Assembly (NCBI GenBank): GCA_045537915.1 | Contig: JAZSQK010000060.1 | Coordinates: forward strand, 1 to 19,225 | Direction of reading: 5' to 3' | Origin: SFWF01 sp045537915 | GTDB taxonomy: Bacteria > Bacillota > Clostridia > Oscillospirales > Acutalibacteraceae | DNA: 19,225 nucleotides | Part shown: positions 1 through 6,118 of the stretch, piece after piece | How the letters are laid out: each line of letters begins with the position of its first letter | How positions within the stretch are numbered: position 1 is the stretch's first letter | Position numbers and translations under genes: made by a program | Notes under the pieces: model-generated | The model's database searches: none | What the model saw: the letters and a program-made list of their open reading frames with translations, nothing else | What the model was told of the DNA's origin: nothing

Positions 1-77
1 AAAAAACACTTATTTCTAACGGATTTCTAACAAACCGTTTCGGTTCTAAGATTTTCGAAAGAATTTAAGTCATATAT

Positions 78-164
78 GCGGGTATGGCGGAATTGGCAGA
101 CGCGTTAGATTCAGGTTCTAATGGTCGCAAGGCTGTGCAGGTTCAAGTCCTGTTACCCGCACCA
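78..164 (+). tRNA. tRNA-Leu (anticodon CAG)
   Basis: The acceptor strands GCGGGTA and TACCCGC pair and are followed by ACCA, so CCA is encoded. The D-arm contains GGCGGAATTGGCAGACGC, typical of bacterial tRNA-Leu. The anticodon stem TTAGA/TCTAA encloses a seven-base loop with CAG in the centre. A long variable arm (TGGTCGCAAGGCTG region) marks it as class II, and the T-arm is GCAGG-TTCAAGT-CCTGT. Its 3' end coincides with the left edge of the mobile island, so it is the probable attachment gene. It remains structurally intact. Confidence 0.97.
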
Positions 165-166
165 TC

Positions 167-210
167 ATCTCTCAAACCCAGTGTTTATGCGGGTTTGAGA
201 GATTTTCTTT
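167..210 (+). terminator. Rho-independent terminator after tRNA-Leu
   Basis: A perfect 13-bp stem (167-179 with 191-203) carries an 11-nt loop, AGTGTTTATGC, and is followed by a T-rich run. It lies directly after the tRNA CCA end and probably belongs to the island side of the junction. The same loop reappears in a hairpin at the right edge (6031-6053). Confidence 0.8.
178..192 (+). repeat. 15-bp direct repeat, left copy (possible att)
   Basis: CCAGTGTTTATGCGG is repeated exactly at 6035-6049, flanking the island about 5.86 kb apart. Here it is the loop of the tRNA terminator plus its flanking bases. It could be the recombination core, or the shared loop of two related hairpins. Confidence 0.55.
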
Positions 211-327
211 GTCCGAAAACCTCTTGAAATTTAAGTGATTTTAGTATCAAAATTAAGGCGAAATCACCCCAAAATCCGTTAGAAATCTGTTAGAAGTCAA
301 ATATTTGTTTTTATATATTTTAGAAAA

Positions 328-356
328 TTGCAAACCAAACAAAAATATGGTAAAAT
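328..356 (+). promoter_or_regulatory. Sigma-A promoter of the ApeA-like gene
   Basis: A -35 TTGCAA (328-333) and a -10 TAAAAT (351-356) are separated by 17 bp, with an extended TGG just before the -10. The predicted start near 363 leaves a short leader before the GAGGTGA ribosome binding site of the HEPN gene at 390. The cargo gene therefore has its own promoter, independent of the integrase. Confidence 0.65.
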
Positions 357-389
357 ATTGATGATAAATCTGAACATTGAGGTGAACTA

Positions 390-1805
390 ATGAAAAAACC
401 TGATCGTCTTGTAGGATATCTAAAATTGAATGATTCTGATTGTGCTTTTGAATTTAATGATGACGATTTCACTTTATCCTTATATCCTCCAACACAAAAA
501 GAGTGTGATATTCGTAGCATTTTTGAAGGCATAAATGGATTTAGTCATAAAAAACATAAGTGGATTGAACATTTAAAACTGTCAGGCACTACTTCCTCTG
601 GCAGTAATATTATATTTAGTGTGCAGGATAGTCCTTCAAATTATAATGGTTTTAAAGTATACGATGTAAATTGGTATTTTTGTTATTATGATTCAATGGA
701 AGCCAATAGTATTGATGGTTTCCGTATTAAAGGACCTGAGGTAGATCTTTTTTACCCTCCACAAAGAGCTTTAGAAACTAAAGTTAATTTTTCTGAAGAG
801 AATCACAAAATAAAAAGCTTACAAGTATCCTCAAATGATAATAACGATAGTAGCAATTGTGGGAAATATCGATTAATTAAGGGTATTGATGCAACCATAG
901 AACTATCAGCATATGCAACTATTCATACAGATACCGCTGTCAATCCAATAGATGCAAATAGTATGATGACAACCTGTTTTTCAAAACCAGTGGATGTTGA
1001 TACACTTATAGTTGCTTATTATAATGCAATCCGTTTTTTTGAATACGTTACATATAGAAATAATATAAATATTGAGTCAATAGATATATTTTTTTATAAT
1101 CAAGACGGTCTACGCCAGTACGATGGCATACTTGTCTTTCAAAATAAAAACGACATTGAGATACATAAGAATGTAAAAAAACGTATTATATGCTATGATA
1201 CCCTATTAAAGAAAACAGCTAAAATCTTTGCCTTGATAAATAAAAATAAGATTGGATTTGGTCATATATGTAAATCCATTGATGACACTCGACATTATTC
1301 TGTAAGCAGAACTATTATGATTCTAACGGAGTTTGAGCGTGAATACCGTAACATTTACGGCACAGACTCTAATAGATCAGAAGAGTATGTTGATGTAAAA
1401 AACAATATAGTGGATTTAATAAATGACTGTTTACAGGGGCAACATGGGAAACGTAGACAATATGCCAAACAATTAAGCCGTTATGTCAATGACCGTGATA
1501 ATAGTTTCGAAACTAATGTAAAATATGCTTTAAATGATTGTGCAGATATTATGGATATATTCGTTAAACGAAAATACAAAGGAAATTATAAAACGGCAGT
1601 AGATGGCATTGCTAATAGAATTGGTGAATTGCGCAACGGAATTGCACACAGCCGTTTGGACCTAAAATTCAAACCTATTTCTTTGGCGGATATTAAGATC
1701 ATAGAAGAATTAACATACGCGATTCGCCTTAAAAAAATAGGCGTTAAAAACCGCGAATGCCAAAAAGCCATTAATGCATTATTTGGCGAGCAATTTGCAT
1801 TATAA
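390..1805 (+). CDS. ApeA-like HEPN-domain anti-phage protein
   Basis: This 471-residue protein has an N-terminal beta-rich region (about 1-270, beginning with a segment around LVGYLKL) resembling the ApeA N-terminal domain. The C-terminal helical region (about 290-470) carries the HEPN ribonuclease signature R-N-x3-H at R415-H420 (RNGIAH). Known ApeA proteins are single-gene defence systems thought to act by HEPN RNA cleavage after phage infection. The ATG has a well-placed GAGGTGA and a strong upstream promoter. The gene lies between the tRNA attachment site and the integrase, transcribed towards the integrase, which is a typical cargo position. It is strongly AT-rich compared with the chromosome to the right. 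The family assignment rests on overall architecture and the HEPN motif, not on a database search. A generic HEPN toxin is the alternative. Confidence 0.72.
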   Translation: MKKPDRLVGYLKLNDSDCAFEFNDDDFTLSLYPPTQKECDIRSIFEGINGFSHKKHKWIEHLKLSGTTSSGSNIIFSVQDSPSNYNGFKVYDVNWYFCYYDSMEANSIDGFRIKGPEVDLFYPPQRALETKVNFSEENHKIKSLQVSSNDNNDSSNCGKYRLIKGIDATIELSAYATIHTDTAVNPIDANSMMTTCFSKPVDVDTLIVAYYNAIRFFEYVTYRNNINIESIDIFFYNQDGLRQYDGILVFQNKNDIEIHKNVKKRIICYDTLLKKTAKIFALINKNKIGFGHICKSIDDTRHYSVSRTIMILTEFEREYRNIYGTDSNRSEEYVDVKNNIVDLINDCLQGQHGKRRQYAKQLSRYVNDRDNSFETNVKYALNDCADIMDIFVKRKYKGNYKTAVDGIANRIGELRNGIAHSRLDLKFKPISLADIKIIEELTYAIRLKKIGVKNRECQKAINALFGEQFAL

Positions 1806-1828
1806 ATTTAGTATGCATTTTTATGTAT

Positions 1829-1858
1829 AAGGACGGGATTTACCCGTCCTTTGTCTTT
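1829..1858 (+). terminator. Terminator between the ApeA-like gene and integrase
   Basis: AAGGACGGG (1829-1837) pairs with CCCGTCCTT (1843-1851) around a 5-nt ATTTA loop, followed by TGTCTTTT on the + strand. The hairpin overlaps the stop codon of the convergent integrase gene and serves the + strand gene best. Confidence 0.7.
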
Positions 1859-3021
1859 TCTTCAAGGCTCAAGTTCTCTGCAATCTTGTTAGCAGACTTG
1901 ACCTTGGCTCCATACTCCAAATGGCTATAAATATTTGCCGTTGTGCTGAAATCCGAATGACCTAACCAGTCTTGAATTTCTTTTAATGATACACCGTTGG
2001 CAAGCAGTAGCGAAGCGCAAGAATGTCGCAAATCGTGATACCGAATATGCTTTAAGTTGTTTCTCTTGAGCACAGTTTGTAAATGCTGCGACAAATAATC
2101 CGGTCTTAAAAGATTGCCCATATCGTCCACACATACATAATCAAGGAATTCCTTGTTGTATGCGTTGCGACATTTCCTTCTGTTGCTTTCTTGTTGCTTT
2201 TTCGTTTTCAGCAATAATTTTTCAACATCAGGTATTAGGGGTAACGTTCTAAGGCTCGTCTTGTTTTTTGTAGTATCTTTACGAACAATTACATCCTTGC
2301 CGTCAACAGATATTCGGCACACTGTATGCTTAATGCATAAGGTTTTCTGCTCAAAATCAATCGCACTCCATTTTAGTCCTAAAGCCTCACTTCTTCGAAG
2401 CCCATAGAACGCAGAGAGTATAACGGGAACTTCAAGCAAATCACCCTTTACTGCTTCAAAAAGCTCCTGAAGCTCATCACGGTTATAATGCTCTGCAATG
2501 AACTTTTGTCGCTTAGGCGTTTCGATTTTTACTGCGGGGTTTACCAATATGTAATCCATCTTAACAGCATAATCGAGCGCCTTGCGAATGACTGCATGAT
2601 GCTTTGCAACCGAGTTCCATTTCGTACCCTTAGAAAGCATTGTGTTGTAGTACTCTTGAATATCCACTGTCTTTATCTTTTGAAGTGTAATATTCTTTTC
2701 ATCAAAATAAGGGTTAATTCTCTTTTCGATGAAATACTGATAGCTGCCATAAGTGGTAATCAAAACGGTGGGTTTAATCATCGTAAGCCAGTTTGACATA
2801 AACTGTGAAAACGGCATATCGGGTTTTTGAGTTTCTTCACGTTCAAGTGTCATCTCCAACTCGTCAATACGTTCTTTCAAAAGTTCCTGAGCCTTACGCT
2901 TGTTACCCTTGGCTGTAAGCCCTGTGCTTTGCCACTTTTGCTTTCGCTTACCGTCTTTATCGGTGTAACTGATAACGGTATGCAAATAGCCACCTTTTTC
3001 CTGTACGGATCCTTTTACCAT
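1840..3021 (-). CDS. Tyrosine recombinase/integrase of the island
   Basis: This 393-residue phage/Tn916-type tyrosine integrase catalyses site-specific insertion and excision. The N-terminus (about 1-60) looks like an arm-binding domain. A SAM-like core-binding domain (about 70-165) follows, then the catalytic domain from about 175. The catalytic set is complete: R209 in YGLRRSE, a lysine-rich hairpin near K252-K254, H329 and R332 in HDLRH, H355 in LGHSD, and the nucleophile Y365 in IYSHL. Length is normal for the family, and the ATG is preceded by an AGGAAAG ribosome site. It lies downstream of the Xis-like genes on the same strand, as int follows xis in Tn916. The most likely target is the adjacent tRNA-Leu 3' region. 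Confidence 0.95.
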   Translation of the reverse strand: MVKGSVQEKGGYLHTVISYTDKDGKRKQKWQSTGLTAKGNKRKAQELLKERIDELEMTLEREETQKPDMPFSQFMSNWLTMIKPTVLITTYGSYQYFIEKRINPYFDEKNITLQKIKTVDIQEYYNTMLSKGTKWNSVAKHHAVIRKALDYAVKMDYILVNPAVKIETPKRQKFIAEHYNRDELQELFEAVKGDLLEVPVILSAFYGLRRSEALGLKWSAIDFEQKTLCIKHTVCRISVDGKDVIVRKDTTKNKTSLRTLPLIPDVEKLLLKTKKQQESNRRKCRNAYNKEFLDYVCVDDMGNLLRPDYLSQHLQTVLKRNNLKHIRYHDLRHSCASLLLANGVSLKEIQDWLGHSDFSTTANIYSHLEYGAKVKSANKIAENLSLEEKTKDG

Positions 3022-3135
3022 TTTTCTTTCCTTTCACACACTTTAACAATTCGAACTTCTCCTTCATAAAGCCGCATGAAATAGATTTACGGCTATTTTA
3101 AAGCATGTATGCCGCCTGAAAAGAGGCGGTGCAGT

Positions 3136-3372
3136 TTATGCAGATACTTCTTGTGAAGCATTTAATACATAAGCTACAATCGAACGCTTAGTGATTAAAA
3201 ATCCTTTAGCGTTATGTTCGAGCTTATCGAGTTTGCCTTGCTTTAAGAGTTTATAAATTTGTTTTCTGCCGGTATTAAGCATTATGGATGCTTCCTTTAC
3301 CGAAACAATATCTTTATACTCGGTAAACATAGTCTGATAAGCCTCGTTATAACTGGAAAAGCAAAGGGACAT
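3136..3372 (-). CDS. Small helix-turn-helix (excisionase-family) DNA-binding protein
   Basis: This 78-residue protein has one winged-HTH-like core, roughly residues 20-70 (VSVKEASIMLNTGRKQIYKLL followed by a wing ending ITKRSIVAYV). That is the layout of the MerR-like excisionase/HTH_17 domain used by recombination directionality factors and small regulators. GGAG lies 9 nt before the ATG at 3372; an internal ATG (residue 15) is a weaker alternative. The gene sits between the integrase and the Tn916-Xis-like gene on the same strand, so it probably regulates or assists excision. Which of the two small proteins is the true directionality factor cannot be told from sequence. Confidence 0.8.
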   Translation of the reverse strand: MSLCFSSYNEAYQTMFTEYKDIVSVKEASIMLNTGRKQIYKLLKQGKLDKLEHNAKGFLITKRSIVAYVLNASQEVSA

Positions 3373-3469
3373 TAAACTACGCTCCTTTCCTTGTCCTATG
3401 ATTTCCCAACACAGTATGCGGCGTGTGCGAGAGCCACATACTGCGACGGAAAACCTGCTTTTTCAGTTG

Positions 3470-3682
3470 TTATCTTTCAATGCGAGTACGATTCGCAAGA
3501 TATTCGTCTAATTTTTGTCTCTTGATCAACCGCTTTGCGCCAATCCATAACACAAAGTCGCAATCCACTGCATTACAAAGATTACGCATCGTGTTTTTGC
3601 CAATGCCGGAATAAGCGGCGGCTTCATCGAGTGTTAAATTACTCTTCTGCCAAATGGGAACGCTAATATCTTTCATGGACAC
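3470..3682 (-). CDS. xis: Tn916 Xis-like excisionase
   Basis: This protein of about 70 residues begins with VPIWQKSNLTLDEAAAY, closely matching the layout of Tn916 Xis (IPIWERYTLTIEEAS...). A helix-turn-helix (SGIGKNTMRNL) and a basic wing ending KRLIKRQKLDEYL follow. Tn916 Xis bends DNA near the att arms and promotes excision by the tyrosine integrase. The start is ambiguous: GTG at 3682 is only 4 nt after GGAGG, while the ATG two codons later is 10 nt away and fits the family N-terminus better. Its position upstream of a second HTH gene and the integrase supports a recombination module. Confidence 0.83.
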   Translation of the reverse strand: MSMKDISVPIWQKSNLTLDEAAAYSGIGKNTMRNLCNAVDCDFVLWIGAKRLIKRQKLDEYLANRTRIER

Positions 3683-3834
3683 TTTACCTCCTTGTTTTAT
3701 TTGCCTCCATTTCTGCCGGAGGTAGGCATAGAAACTCTAAACATAAAAATTCTCCTTGCAGGCGGTGACGGATGCCACCGCCGTTTACTTATTTCCTTTG
3801 GTTGTCCCTATATATCAATCCTACGCCCCGTAGA

Positions 3835-3854
3835 GTTATGTAGGGTTACATAAC
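3835..3854. repeat. Perfect 8-bp inverted repeat upstream of xis-like gene
   Basis: GTTATGTA (3835-3842) and TACATAAC (3847-3854) are perfect inverted copies around GGGT. The site lies in the 218-bp gene-free stretch between abiEii and the Xis-like gene. No T-run follows, so a protein operator or Xis/Int binding site is more likely than a terminator. The rest of the stretch holds only the xis ribosome site and no ORF that I can support. Confidence 0.4.
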
Positions 3855-3900
3855 GACAGTAAAGAGTTATATGAAAATTTAAACAATTTGTGAAGATTTA

Positions 3901-4806
3901 TTATCCAAATATTCCACTTGCCAAAACAGTTTCCAACGCTTTAATTGCGGTGTCGTATTCCACAGGTTCAAAGAGTAAGGTGGAAGTTATGCTATCATAA
4001 TCTTCTTTATAAACCTTTTTATCAATTATCCCCTGTAGTAACTTTACAATATCCACGCCATCCTGTGCCGAAAGACAAGCAGGATGGGTTTTACGCTCGG
4101 TGGCAACCTCAACCGCCAATGCTTTTAACTCATCATTCAAAGCAACTACATTAAGTAGCTTGTATATGTCATAGATATGCCTTGAATGCTCGGTAACCTT
4201 ATCAGCTAAATAATAATCACCCAAAGCAAAGAGTTTGTCAATTAAGGTGCGTTCCGCCGTCTGTACGTTCAGTTCAAATGGCTCAAGTCCATACTCAGAT
4301 ACAAGGTCATCATAGCCGTTATTGTGAAGATAATCATATATAAAACTGGATGCCGTCATTTTATTGGACGGGTAAGCACGAAGATATACGGAAGTCTCAA
4401 TAATTAAATTTTCTTTCAAATACTCCGTACCGAAAACAGAGGGGTAATCCACAATATATTTGTTATAAGATCTGCGACTGCGAATATCATCGGCATTAGT
4501 TAAAGTAAAGCCAAAGGAATCAATTACCGAAACAATACTTCTCTTTAAATTCCTACGTTGCCCTTCTGTTGGATTGCTCTCGGTATCAATATTAAGGTCG
4601 ATATCCTCGGAAAAGCGGTCAATCAGCTTGTAGCACTTGGATAACGATGTGCCGCCTTTAAATATAATATCGGGCAGTTCTTTAACGATAGATTTTAAGA
4701 AAAGGGTTACATAGTAATCCTTTTCAATGATAGCTGCTTTAATGCCTGTATCTTCAGAAGTTCTAAGGATAATTTGCTTAAATAATTCGTTATTATTGTG
4801 CAACAC
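3901..4806 (-). CDS. abiEii: AbiEii/AbiGii-type nucleotidyltransferase toxin
   Basis: This 301-residue protein has the nucleotidyltransferase signature of the AbiEii family: GGTSLSK at 51-57, followed by SEDID at 66-70, whose acidic residues should bind metal. A basic/helical C-terminal region follows. AbiEii-type toxins of the type IV AbiE systems transfer nucleotides to RNA targets and arrest growth in phage-infected cells. The gene overlaps its upstream partner by 14 bp, so the two are translationally coupled, antitoxin first, as in known abiE operons. Length and motif order are normal and the reading frame is intact. The RNA target cannot be predicted from the sequence. Confidence 0.93.
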   Translation of the reverse strand: MLHNNNELFKQIILRTSEDTGIKAAIIEKDYYVTLFLKSIVKELPDIIFKGGTSLSKCYKLIDRFSEDIDLNIDTESNPTEGQRRNLKRSIVSVIDSFGFTLTNADDIRSRRSYNKYIVDYPSVFGTEYLKENLIIETSVYLRAYPSNKMTASSFIYDYLHNNGYDDLVSEYGLEPFELNVQTAERTLIDKLFALGDYYLADKVTEHSRHIYDIYKLLNVVALNDELKALAVEVATERKTHPACLSAQDGVDIVKLLQGIIDKKVYKEDYDSITSTLLFEPVEYDTAIKALETVLASGIFG

Positions 4807-5413
4807 TGTAAATCAACTCACTTTCAACTAAGGTTCGGATTGCTTTGTCCGGGAATAAGGGTGCATACTGTAAAATATCTTTTCTCGTGATACAGTTATC
4901 GGAAATATATTTTTCAATAAGCGGCTTTTTATCTTCATCTACAAATTTAGACGGGATGGTGTTCATCATTTCAAGGAAGCTAAGTACAGCAGCATTACGT
5001 GCATTAACGGTAGTCCTTGCTCTGCGCAGAAGCACTCTTTGTTTTCCTACTATTGCATCACGAACGTTTGAGGGCTCGTTATTGGTATAAATCTCAATAA
5101 CATTAGGGCATTGCGTAGTCAGGCGCAGCTGATTTAAAAAAGTAACACCCGAATAAAAACCAACCGTGTCTTTACCGTCGTTTATATATTTTTTTGTAAT
5201 AACCTTGTTTGGATCTAGAATACTGGAACCGAAAATAGTTTGAGTAGGGATATAGTATAATCCACGCTCGTAGCGAATGATTTTTCTATCCTCACAAAGC
5301 TTGTTTAGTTCTTTATAAAGCCAAGGCTTTGAGTATTCGCCGTAATTGATTTCGGTAGTATAAAACGGTTCATCCGTACCGAATGTACTTAAAAGATACT
5401 CGTATAAATTCAT
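4793..5413 (-). CDS. abiEi: AbiEi-type antitoxin/transcriptional repressor
   Basis: This 206-residue protein is encoded directly upstream of the AbiEii toxin. Its N-terminal part (about 1-60) has the winged-HTH pattern seen in AbiEi/DUF6088 proteins: LYKELNKLCEDRKIIRYERGLYYIP. The C-terminal part is a mixed alpha/beta antitoxin domain. AbiEi proteins neutralise the partner toxin and repress their own operon. GGAAGG precedes the ATG, and a perfect consensus promoter lies about 50-75 bp upstream. The short overlap with the toxin gene implies coupled synthesis. Confidence 0.88.
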   Translation of the reverse strand: MNLYEYLLSTFGTDEPFYTTEINYGEYSKPWLYKELNKLCEDRKIIRYERGLYYIPTQTIFGSSILDPNKVITKKYINDGKDTVGFYSGVTFLNQLRLTTQCPNVIEIYTNNEPSNVRDAIVGKQRVLLRRARTTVNARNAAVLSFLEMMNTIPSKFVDEDKKPLIEKYISDNCITRKDILQYAPLFPDKAIRTLVESELIYSVAQ

Positions 5414-5460
5414 CGAGTTGCACCTTCCTTTCTGTATATATTATGCTCTTTCGCAAGGTT

Positions 5461-5489
5461 ATTATACTACAACTGATTTGATTTGTCAA
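5461..5489 (-). promoter_or_regulatory. Perfect consensus sigma-A promoter of abiEi-abiEii
   Basis: On the - strand TTGACA (5489-5484) and TATAAT (5466-5461) match the consensus at all 12 positions with a 17-bp spacer. Such a strong promoter normally needs repression, and AbiEi-type autoregulation would supply it. I see no clear long inverted operator here. Confidence 0.85.
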
Positions 5490-5512
5490 CTTTAATATAA
5501 TTTAGTTTATAA

Positions 5513-5548
5513 ATTCAGCCCTTATCGATTGTTAGACAAGGGCTGAAT
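5513..5548. terminator. Stem-loop between abiE operon and truncated gene
   Basis: ATTCAGCCCTT (5513-5523) pairs perfectly with AAGGGCTGAAT (5538-5548), leaving a 14-nt loop. The flanks are AT-rich but have no long pure T-run. It probably ends transcripts coming from the truncated gene on the - strand before the abiE promoter. Confidence 0.5.
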
Positions 5549-5603
5549 GCTTATGATTTATTTTTGTCTTGTATTTTAATACCGATCATTTAACAAATGT
5601 TTT

Positions 5604-5945
5604 TTACTTGTTGTTTGTCAAATCTCCATTACCACTTACAGGAATTGCTTTACCGAGATAGGTTGGTTCGGGCTTAAAAACACACATCAGCCAATCCTTG
5701 CAACGAGGTAAGACCTCACGAGCATCTCTCATAGACTGTCCGCCATATGTATTCAAGTCTGACGAAACACCATAAGACTCAACTCCGAGCTGTTCGGCAA
5801 TATATAACGCACGGTACAGATGATATCCTTGCGTTACGATTATTACCTTATCAGCCTCAAATATTTCCTTGGTGCGATATACAGTTTCATAGGTGGAGAA
5901 ACCTGCGTGATCCATAAACACATCCTCGGATGGCACTCCGTTGTC
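5604..5945 (-). pseudogene. Truncated SanA/YdcF-type (DUF218) protein
   Basis: Only the C-terminal half of the protein is present. The readable frame starts around TDNGVPSEDVFMDHAGFSTYE and runs to a natural-looking C-terminus; a stop codon lies in frame at 5958-5960. DUF218 proteins (SanA/YdcF-like, envelope-associated) normally have about 200 residues, with an N-terminal membrane segment and a first half that is missing here. The conserved DHAGFSTYET and VTQGYHLYRAL segments are visible. No ATG or ribosome site precedes it; a GTG at 5936 is the only nearby start. It lies about 90 bp inside the island's right edge and is probably debris from a recombination or earlier insertion. Confidence 0.75.
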
Positions 5946-6030
5946 AGTAGCACAATTTCATAATTGATTGGGCATCTTGATTGATTTTTGAGTGTTAAAA
6001 TAGGGTTGATGTACTGTTTTATGACTGCTA

Positions 6031-6053
6031 AAAACCAGTGTTTATGCGGTTTT
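6031..6053 (+). repeat. Right-edge hairpin sharing the tRNA terminator's loop; right 15-bp repeat
   Basis: AAAACC (6031-6036) and GGTTTT (6048-6053) enclose AGTGTTTATGC, the same 11-nt loop as the tRNA-Leu terminator. The exact 15-bp repeat is 6035-6049. An alternative pairing, AACCAG with CTGGTT, extends slightly further right. Confidence 0.55.
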
Positions 6054-6074
6054 CTGGTTAAGTCCTATAAGAAC

Positions 6075-6084
6075 ACCCGCACCA
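6075..6084 (+). repeat. Partial tRNA-Leu 3'-end duplication (candidate attR)
   Basis: ACCCGCACCA repeats the last ten bases of the tRNA-Leu gene (155-164). It is preceded at 6060-6067 by TAAGTCCT, resembling the tRNA T-arm AAGTCCT, but with different spacing. A strong hairpin follows immediately, as would be normal after a tRNA. This suggests the pre-insertion tRNA end, with divergence. Confidence 0.55.
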
Positions 6085-6087
6085 AAA

Positions 6088-6118
6088 AATCCAAGAACTT
6101 TATGTTCTTGGATTTTTT
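6088..6118. terminator. Bidirectional terminator at the gltS-like 3' end
   Basis: AATCCAAGAAC (6088-6098) and GTTCTTGGATT (6104-6114) form an 11-bp stem with a 5-nt loop, flanked by A6 on the left and T6 on the right. It can end transcription from the - strand gltS-like gene and from the left. Confidence 0.85.

Larger units (their letters stand above)
165..6084. mobile_element. tRNA-Leu-associated integrative island with two defence modules
   Basis: The segment begins at the 3' end of tRNA-Leu and ends at a second copy of ACCCGCACCA (6075-6084), which is followed by a terminator-like hairpin, as expected of the original tRNA 3' flank. Inside are a tyrosine integrase, a Tn916-Xis-like protein, a second small HTH protein, an ApeA-like HEPN gene, an AbiE pair and a truncated gene. 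The HEPN gene is visibly AT-richer than spoIIE and the metabolic genes to the right. No conjugation, replication or capsid genes are present, so it is either a small non-conjugative integrative island or a satellite. The exact boundaries are inferred: the right tRNA-like copy matches only in short blocks. Confidence 0.7.
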
